Source: an uncultured Clostridia bacterium
GTDB taxonomy: Bacteria; Bacillota; Clostridia; Oscillospirales; Ruminococcaceae
Assembly: GCA_947632425.1 (NCBI GenBank)
Contig: CANRPG010000038.1
Coordinates: 1 to 12,529, forward strand
Direction: 5' to 3'
DNA: 12,529 bases
Shown piece by piece: positions 7,687-12,529 of this stretch. Every line of letters starts with the position of its first letter. Position 1 is the stretch's first letter. The notes beneath the pieces were generated by a model, which saw only the letters and a program-made list of their open reading frames with translations, ran no database searches and was not told the origin of the DNA. The translations under genes were made by a program, and so were the position numbers.

Positions 7687-8721
7687 ATGAAAAAGGCATT
7701 GATAACCGGCATAACCGGGCAGGACGGCAGCTATCTTGCAGAGTTGCTTTTGGATAAGAGCTATGAGGTACACGGCATAATACGCCGCTCATCTGTTTCT
7801 ACAACTTCGAGGATAGACCATATTTTGGACAAAATAAAGCTCCACGACGGCGATCTTTCGGATTCATCAAGTATTATACGCATTGTTGGAGAAGTCAAGC
7901 CTGACGAAATTTATAATCTTGCAGCGCAAAGCCATGTTCAGGTGTCTTTTGATGCAGCCGAGTATACGGGCGATGTCGATGCTCTTGGTGTGCTGCGTAT
8001 CTTAGAGGCGGTACATATGCTCGGGCTTGATAAGACCTGCCGTATCTATCAGGCATCTACTTCTGAACTTTATGGCAAAGTTGAGGAATGTCCGCAGAAT
8101 GAAAACACGCCTTTTCACCCGTACAGTCCCTATGCTGTAGCAAAACAGTACGGTTATTGGATGATCAAGGAATACAGAGAAGCATACGGAATGTTTGCCT
8201 GCAACGGCATACTGTTCAATCACGAATCAGAACGCAGAGGCGAGAACTTCGTAACAAGAAAGATCACTCTGGCAGCAGGCAGGATAGCCTGTGGGTTGCA
8301 GGATCATTTGCAACTTGGTAATCTTGACAGCCTGCGTGACTGGGGATATGCGAAAGATTACGTTGAATGTATGTGGCTGATCTTGCAACAGGACGAACCT
8401 GATGACTATGTTATTGCAACTGGCATTCAGCATACGGTAAGAGAATTTACCGAGTTGTCTTTCAAACATGTTGGAATAGATCTGCGCTGGGAAGGCAGCG
8501 GACTTGACGAAAAGGGTTACGACAAAAAGACAGGCAAAATGCTTGTATGTGTAAATCCACAGTGGTTCAGACCTACCGACGTTGTGAACCTTTGGGGCGA
8601 CCCAACAAAAGCAAAGACAAAACTCGGTTGGGATCCGCAAAAGACAAGCTATGAGCAGCTTTGCGCTATAATGGCAAAGCACGATCTGGAGCTTGCTAAA
8701 AAAGAAGCCGGGATAAAGTGA
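7687..8721 (+). CDS. gmd: GDP-mannose 4,6-dehydratase
   Basis: Converts GDP-D-mannose to GDP-4-keto-6-deoxy-D-mannose with bound NADP. It is a short-chain dehydrogenase-type protein of 344 residues. The dinucleotide loop GITGQDGSYL is at 8-17. The catalytic set is T125 and E127 in QASTSELYG, plus the YxxxK pair Y149/K153 in SPYAVAK. The family-specific stretches FNHESERRGENFVTRKI and RDWGYAKDYVECMW are intact, which makes this a firm call. I chose ATG 7687 because GGGAG at 7674-7678 lies eight bases before it; the in-frame TTG 7669 would translate that site. It follows manC by four bases and overlaps the next gene by one, so the three genes form a tight GDP-sugar module. Confidence 0.97.
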   Translation: MKKALITGITGQDGSYLAELLLDKSYEVHGIIRRSSVSTTSRIDHILDKIKLHDGDLSDSSSIIRIVGEVKPDEIYNLAAQSHVQVSFDAAEYTGDVDALGVLRILEAVHMLGLDKTCRIYQASTSELYGKVEECPQNENTPFHPYSPYAVAKQYGYWMIKEYREAYGMFACNGILFNHESERRGENFVTRKITLAAGRIACGLQDHLQLGNLDSLRDWGYAKDYVECMWLILQQDEPDDYVIATGIQHTVREFTELSFKHVGIDLRWEGSGLDEKGYDKKTGKMLVCVNPQWFRPTDVVNLWGDPTKAKTKLGWDPQKTSYEQLCAIMAKHDLELAKKEAGIK

Positions 8722-9629
8722 TGAAAGTTCTGATCTTCGGGGCTTCGGGTTTTGTAGGATCTTACCTTGCCAAAGAATTTGAAGAACACGGCTGTGATGT
8801 CATCGGCTGCGATATAAAAGAAACAAACTCCATGCAAGTTAAGTATGCTGATATTTTAGATGCAGGTTCTGTTGAAAGAGTAATAAAAGAAACAAAGCCC
8901 GATATGATAGCAGATCTTGCGGCGGTAAGCAGCGTAGCACAGTCTTGGAACATTCCACAAATGACGTTTTCTGTAAATGTCATAGGAGCGCTGAATATTT
9001 TGGAAGCGGCAAGACGGCTGGAAAATTCTCCGAAAATACTTTTTGTAGGTTCAAGCGAAGAATACAAAGCTTCAGACACACCGATAAGCGAGGACTACCC
9101 TCTCAGTGCAAACAACCCTTATGGCATTTCAAAAGCCGCGCAGGAAAGTCTGGCGAAAGTATACCGAGAGCGTTTTGGAATGAAAATTTACTGCGTAAGA
9201 CCATTTAACCATACGGGCGTGGGACAGTCAGACAGCTTTGTGCTGCCGAGTTTTTGCAAGCAGGTCGCGCAGATCGAAAAGTCGGGCAAAGCAGGTGTAA
9301 TAAAGGTCGGTAATCTCTCCGCAAAGCGTGATTTCAGCCATGTCAAAGACATTGTGAGAGCATACCGCATGATACTTGAAAGCGATGATTGCGAGACAGT
9401 TTACAACGTCGGTTCGGGTATTGCGTACAGTCTGAAAGATATGCTTGATTATATTATGAAATTCAGCAGACAGAATATTACAGTGGAAGTTGACCCCAAA
9501 AGATACAGACCGGTTGATACGCCGTTCATCTGCTGTGATAACAATCTTACACAAAGCAAATTAGGCTGGAAACCGCAGTTCAGCGTTTTTGATGCGCTGA
9601 GGGAAATGGTGGAGAAATATATTAAGTAA
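8721..9629 (+). CDS. rmd: GDP-4-keto-6-deoxy-D-mannose reductase (GDP-D-rhamnose synthesis)
   Basis: An NAD(P)-dependent extended short-chain reductase of 302 residues that should reduce the Gmd product at C4 to give GDP-D-rhamnose. It has the GASGFVG loop at 7-13, active-site SSEEY at 111-115 and the YxxxK pair Y134/K138 in NPYGISK. The stretches NHTGVGQSDSFV, VGNLSAKRDFSHVKD and DPKRYRPVDTPF follow the pattern of Rmd. They do not resemble GDP-fucose synthase, which begins differently and also needs epimerase residues. A Tld-like reductase giving GDP-6-deoxy-D-talose is the main alternative. ATG 8721 shares its A with the TGA of gmd; an in-frame GTG one codon earlier is less likely. The coupling to gmd supports the pathway assignment. 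Confidence 0.85.
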   Translation: MKVLIFGASGFVGSYLAKEFEEHGCDVIGCDIKETNSMQVKYADILDAGSVERVIKETKPDMIADLAAVSSVAQSWNIPQMTFSVNVIGALNILEAARRLENSPKILFVGSSEEYKASDTPISEDYPLSANNPYGISKAAQESLAKVYRERFGMKIYCVRPFNHTGVGQSDSFVLPSFCKQVAQIEKSGKAGVIKVGNLSAKRDFSHVKDIVRAYRMILESDDCETVYNVGSGIAYSLKDMLDYIMKFSRQNITVEVDPKRYRPVDTPFICCDNNLTQSKLGWKPQFSVFDALREMVEKYIK

Positions 9630-9670
9630 TTTTAAATAAGAGAATAATCATTATGTGTGGGCATCACCAG

Positions 9671-9697
9671 TAGAACAGTATCAATTAAACTGTTTTA
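9671..9697 (+). other. Weak hairpin after rmd
   Basis: TAGAACAGT (9671-9679) can pair with ACTGTTTTA (9689-9697), with one G-U pair and a nine-base loop. It lies 41 bases after the rmd stop. The stem is AT-rich and the following TTATTA is not a proper U-run, so it is at best a weak attenuator or terminator. Confidence 0.2.
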
Positions 9698-9745
9698 TTA
9701 TATAGAATATTTGATAACTGTGGGTGATTAAGGGCTGTAATATTA

Positions 9746-9773
9746 TTGACTGATGCAATTATAAACTTATACT
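9746..9773 (+). promoter_or_regulatory. Candidate internal housekeeping promoter before the WbsX-type gene
   Basis: TTGACT (9746-9751) and TATACT (9768-9773) each match five of six consensus bases of a vegetative -35 and -10, separated by 16 bases. Transcription would start near 9780, about 28 bases before the next gene. It sits in the largest gap of the window (9630-9807), which otherwise shows no gene. Confidence 0.45.
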
Positions 9774-9807
9774 AAGATTTTATAAATTAAATGAGGAATA
9801 TATTATT

Positions 9808-10944
9808 ATGGAAAATAAAATAAAGGTAATAGCTAATTATCTTCCACAATTTCATAGGATACCAGAAAATGATAAATGGTGGGGAGAAGGATTTACAGAT
9901 TGGGAAGCTGTAAAAAATGCCACTCCCTTATTTAAAGATCATGATCAACCTAGGAGACCTATGAATAATTACTACTATGATTTGTCTGATATCAGCACCT
10001 TAAAATGGCAAGCAGATCTTGCAAAGAAATATGGGATTTATGGTTTTGGAATATATCACTATTGGTTTAATTCGGAACAAATTCTTTTACAAAAACCGGC
10101 AGAACTTATTAGGGACAACAAAGATATAGATATACATTATCTTTTTATATGGGATAATACATCTTGGACTCGAACTTGGAAAAGAATGAGGTTTTCAAAT
10201 GATTATGCACCCTCATTTGACAATAACGTTACAGATGAAAGCAGTGATGGCGTTCTTGCAAGACTGGACTATGGAAAAGAGGAAGATTGGAAAAAACATT
10301 TTGATTATATTCTCCCTTTCTTTAAAGATGATAGATATATTAAAATTAATAACAAACCTGTTTTTGTTGTTTTTGTTCCGCACAATGATACTAAAACTCT
10401 TAAGAAAATGTTTGACTACTGGAATTATCTTGCTCAAAAAGATGAATTTGATGGCATCTTCGTTATTAGCAGAACAAATATAGAACGTAAAATTTTATCT
10501 GAATACAGTGTAGTATATGAACCGGCACAAAGTACTTTAGTACAAGATTCCAGTATATTATGGAAAATAATTTTGAAAATAAATAAATCTATAAACAGAA
10601 GATTAAATAAACCGGAAATATATAGTTATAAACATGCATGGAATAGGGCAATAAACTATGCAAAACATACAAAAAATGAAAAAATATTTTATAGCGGATT
10701 TGTAGGGTTTGATGATACTGCAAGGCGAGGAGAAAAAGCAAGGATTATCAAAGGCGGCACACCAGAACTATTTGAAAAATACTTTATAAAACTTCTTCAA
10801 CTTTCTCAAAAATATGAAAAGGAATATGTATTTTTAACTGCATGGAATGAATGGGGTGAGGGCGCGTACCTTGAACCTGATACGAGATATGGAACAGCAT
10901 ATTTGGAAGCGGTTAAACGAGCTATTGATATTGTTAACAAATAA
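9808..10944 (+). CDS. WbsX-type glycosyltransferase (GH99-like domain)
   Basis: A 378-residue member of the WbsX-like family found in O-antigen, capsule and exopolysaccharide loci. Marks are ANYLPQFHRIPENDKWWG near the N-terminus, GFTDWEAVKNATPLF, QPRRPMNNYYYDL, KYGIYGFGIYHYWF, the LFIWDN strand with the TWKR region, and near the C-terminus TAWNEWGEGAYLEPD. The last motif carries the acidic residues that relate the fold to family 99 glycoside hydrolases. The family is called a glycosyltransferase from gene context, and its reaction is poorly established, so a hydrolase or endo-acting role cannot be excluded. ATG 9808 is preceded by GAGG (9793-9796), at rather long spacing. The gene is clearly more AT-rich than rmd before it and rfbA after it, and it has its own candidate promoter; both fit an inserted accessory gene. 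Confidence 0.88.
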   Translation: MENKIKVIANYLPQFHRIPENDKWWGEGFTDWEAVKNATPLFKDHDQPRRPMNNYYYDLSDISTLKWQADLAKKYGIYGFGIYHYWFNSEQILLQKPAELIRDNKDIDIHYLFIWDNTSWTRTWKRMRFSNDYAPSFDNNVTDESSDGVLARLDYGKEEDWKKHFDYILPFFKDDRYIKINNKPVFVVFVPHNDTKTLKKMFDYWNYLAQKDEFDGIFVISRTNIERKILSEYSVVYEPAQSTLVQDSSILWKIILKINKSINRRLNKPEIYSYKHAWNRAINYAKHTKNEKIFYSGFVGFDDTARRGEKARIIKGGTPELFEKYFIKLLQLSQKYEKEYVFLTAWNEWGEGAYLEPDTRYGTAYLEAVKRAIDIVNK

Positions 10945-10985
10945 TAGTTTCACATGTTTTTTATTAATGCATTAAGGAGTTATCA

Positions 10986-11870
10986 ATGAAATCAATAATC
11001 CTCGCCGGAGGCAGCGGCACGCGGCTGTACCCGCTGACAATGGTAACATCGAAGCAGTTGTTGCCAATATACGACAAACCAATGGTATACTATCCCCTGT
11101 CTACACTTATGCTGGCAGGGATACGGGATATCCTTATAATCTCCACACCGACAGACCTGCCCAACTTTGAAAGACTGCTGGGCAACGGTTCGGACTATGG
11201 AGTGTCTCTTACATATAAAGTACAGCCCTCTCCCGACGGACTCGCACAAGCGTTTATCATAGGTGAAGAGTTTATCGGAAACGAGCCTTGCGCTATGGTG
11301 CTGGGCGACAATATATTCTACGGCAACGGCTTCGGCAAGTCGCTTCGTGCGGCAGCAGCAGATGCAGAAAAAGGTCGTGCAACTGTTTTCGGATACTATG
11401 TTCCCGACCCGGAGAGATTCGGTGTAGTTGAATTTGATAATAACAGACAAGCTGTGTCAATTGAGGAAAAACCGAAAGAGCCTAAGTCAAATTATGCAGT
11501 CACAGGCCTGTATTTCTACCCTGAGGGAGTATCAGAAAAAGCAAAACAGGTCAAGCCGTCAGCTCGCGGAGAACTTGAAATTACAACTCTTAACGAGATG
11601 TATTTAAATGACGGACTTTTAGACGTCCAGCTTCTCGGCAGAGGGTTTGCATGGCTGGATACCGGTACAATGGACAGTCTGGCAGAAGCAACGGATTTTG
11701 TACGAATGATACAGAACCGTCAGGGAGTAGAGATATCCGCGCCTGAAGAGATAGCGTATAAAAATGGTTGGATAACAAAGGACGAGTTGCTTCAGAGCGC
11801 TCAAAAGTATGGAAAATCGCCATATGGGCAGCATCTAAAAAATGTTGCAGAAGGAAAGCTGGTGTACTGA
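10986..11870 (+). CDS. rfbA: Glucose-1-phosphate thymidylyltransferase
   Basis: Catalyses the first step of dTDP-L-rhamnose synthesis, joining glucose 1-phosphate and dTTP. The 294-residue length is normal for the family. The pyrophosphorylase loop LAGGSGTRLYPLT is at 6-18, followed by SKQLLPIYDKPMVYYPLS. The metal-binding aspartate is D108 in LGDNIFYG, then SIEEKPKEPKSNYAVTGLYFY and RGFAWLDTGT. An AAGGAG site a few bases before ATG 10986 gives a firm start. It overlaps rfbC by one base, and rfbB follows, so the order is rfbA-rfbC-rfbB. The base composition is noticeably less AT-rich than in the upstream WbsX-type gene. Confidence 0.97.
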   Translation: MKSIILAGGSGTRLYPLTMVTSKQLLPIYDKPMVYYPLSTLMLAGIRDILIISTPTDLPNFERLLGNGSDYGVSLTYKVQPSPDGLAQAFIIGEEFIGNEPCAMVLGDNIFYGNGFGKSLRAAAADAEKGRATVFGYYVPDPERFGVVEFDNNRQAVSIEEKPKEPKSNYAVTGLYFYPEGVSEKAKQVKPSARGELEITTLNEMYLNDGLLDVQLLGRGFAWLDTGTMDSLAEATDFVRMIQNRQGVEISAPEEIAYKNGWITKDELLQSAQKYGKSPYGQHLKNVAEGKLVY

Positions 11871-12427
11871 TGGGAAAGTTCAATTTTATCAAAACGGATA
11901 TAGACGGCGTGTATATCATCGAGCCGACCGTATACGGAGACAATCGCGGCTATTTTGCTGAAACATATAATGAAGCCGATTTCAAGGCAGCAGGACTTAA
12001 ATATACTTTCGTTCAGGATAACCAGTCAAGCTCAAGAAAAGGCGTTTTGCGCGGACTGCACTATCAGAAAACATATCCCCAGGCAAAATTGGTGCGTGTT
12101 CTGAAAGGCGAGGTATTTGACGTTGCAGTTGACCTGAGAAAAGGAAGCAGTACTTATGGCAAATGGGTAGGAGTGCTTCTTTCGGAAGAGAACAAACGCC
12201 AGTTTATGGTGCCTAGAGGGTTTGCACACGGGTTTGTAGTTATATCCGATACTGCTGAATTTGCATATAAGTGCGATGAGTTTTATCACCCCGAAGACGA
12301 GGGCGGAATCATGTGGAACGATCCCGATATCAGCGTAGACTGGCAGTTTGACGGTGAACCTATACTGAGTGAAAAGGACAAGCATCACCCGAAACTCAGC
12401 GAATCAAAAATAACTTTTGAGGTGTGA
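11870..12427 (+). CDS. rfbC: dTDP-4-dehydrorhamnose 3,5-epimerase
   Basis: Epimerises C3 and C5 of dTDP-4-keto-6-deoxyglucose to give the L-rhamno form. It is a cupin-fold protein of 185 residues, the usual size. Active-site segments are visible: VLRGLHYQ with R61 and the catalytic-type H64, DLRKGSSTYG, VPRGFAHGF with H120, and FAYKCDEFYHPEDEGG with the tyrosines expected near the substrate. ATG 11870 shares its A with the TGA of rfbA (TGATG), so translation is probably coupled. An earlier in-frame ATG at 11768 lies deep inside rfbA and would add a meaningless extension. Confidence 0.97.
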   Translation: MGKFNFIKTDIDGVYIIEPTVYGDNRGYFAETYNEADFKAAGLKYTFVQDNQSSSRKGVLRGLHYQKTYPQAKLVRVLKGEVFDVAVDLRKGSSTYGKWVGVLLSEENKRQFMVPRGFAHGFVVISDTAEFAYKCDEFYHPEDEGGIMWNDPDISVDWQFDGEPILSEKDKHHPKLSESKITFEV

Positions 12428-12429
12428 TC

Positions 12430-12529
12430 ATGACTATAATAGTAACCGGCGGTGCCGGATTTATAGGCAGCAATTTTATCTTTCATATGCTCAAAACATA
12501 TCCCGACTACCGCATTATTTGTCTGGACA
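12430..12529 (+). CDS. rfbB: dTDP-glucose 4,6-dehydratase, 5' part only
   Basis: Only the first 33 codons are in the window. They read as the N-terminal Rossmann strand of an extended short-chain dehydrogenase: IIVTGGAGFIGSNF carries the GGAGFIG dinucleotide loop typical of RfbB. ATG 12430 is two bases after the rfbC stop, with GAGGTG at 12419-12424 as its ribosome binding site. The position after rfbA and rfbC makes dTDP-glucose 4,6-dehydratase by far the likeliest identity, but the fragment alone could fit other sugar epimerases or dehydratases. Confidence 0.85.
   Translation, partial: MTIIVTGGAGFIGSNFIFHMLKTYPDYRIICLD

Noticed and set aside
6942..7712. Long minus-strand reading frame of 256 codons opposite manC
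   Set aside because: It is antisense to a clearly coding gene, has no recognisable domain, is Cys/Phe/Tyr-rich in the way antisense shadows are, and lies against the direction of the whole operon.
8945..9208. Plus-strand reading frame of 87 codons inside rmd
   Set aside because: It is an alternative frame of a well-supported gene, with low-complexity basic composition and no ribosome binding site of note.
8721..9629. GDP-L-fucose synthase instead of Rmd
   Set aside because: The N-terminal loop GASGFVG and the DPKRYRPVDTP region match the Rmd pattern; the GHRGMVGSA-type start of fucose synthase is absent.
11768..11869. Upstream ATG 11768 extending rfbC by 34 codons
   Set aside because: It lies within rfbA and encodes a basic, meaningless extension; the TGATG overlap at 11868-11872 gives the expected family N-terminus.
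1..12529. CRISPR arrays, tRNA or rRNA genes, insertion sequences, riboswitches
   Set aside because: I saw no regularly spaced repeats, tRNA-like cloverleaf, transposase or terminal inverted repeats. The non-coding gaps are all too short to hold them, except 9630-9807, which shows only the weak hairpin and candidate promoter.

Overview
The window lies inside a bacterial surface-polysaccharide (capsule or exopolysaccharide) biosynthesis locus. Every recognisable gene is on the + strand, and many genes touch or overlap, so it reads as a long operon. Purine-rich AGGAG-type ribosome binding sites, moderately AT-rich DNA, frequent ATA isoleucine codons and protein flavour suggest a Gram-positive anaerobe of the Clostridia, perhaps Ruminococcus-like. 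That assignment is an inference; there is no rRNA or housekeeping marker to confirm it.

Layout. Positions 60-815 encode the initiating sugar-phosphate transferase, which loads the first sugar onto undecaprenyl phosphate. A family 2 glycosyltransferase (868-1731) overlaps a B12-binding-type radical SAM enzyme (1728-3194). An acyltransferase-3 family O-acyltransferase (3206-4218) follows and is interrupted by a frameshift exactly at a run of seven G. Then come a family 4 glycosyltransferase (4235-5278) and a second, intact acyltransferase-3 protein (5336-6358).

The next block is a GDP-sugar module: mannose-1-phosphate guanylyltransferase with a cupin tail (6375-7682, apparently using a CTG start), GDP-mannose 4,6-dehydratase (7687-8721) and a GDP-4-keto-6-deoxymannose reductase (8721-9629). 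Together these should make GDP-D-rhamnose. A 178-base AT-rich gap with a good candidate promoter leads to a WbsX-type glycosyltransferase (9808-10944). The window closes with the dTDP-L-rhamnose genes rfbA (10986-11870), rfbC (11870-12427) and the first 33 codons of rfbB (12430 onward, cut by the window edge).

How it fits together. Two nucleotide-sugar pathways feed deoxyhexoses to at least three glycosyltransferases acting after the initiating enzyme. Two membrane acyltransferases would decorate the glycan, and the radical SAM enzyme may make an unusual modification. No Wzx flippase, Wzy polymerase or chain-length regulator is in the window; they would have to lie outside it. The sugar-supply genes look less AT-rich than the genes at 4235-6358 and 9808-10944, which fits a mosaic locus in which structure-specific genes are exchanged.

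Most noteworthy points: the G7 frameshift in the first acyltransferase, with a matching G7 run in the second; the HpnJ-like radical SAM enzyme in a glycan locus; the probable CTG start of the guanylyltransferase; and the coexistence of D- and L-rhamnose precursor pathways.
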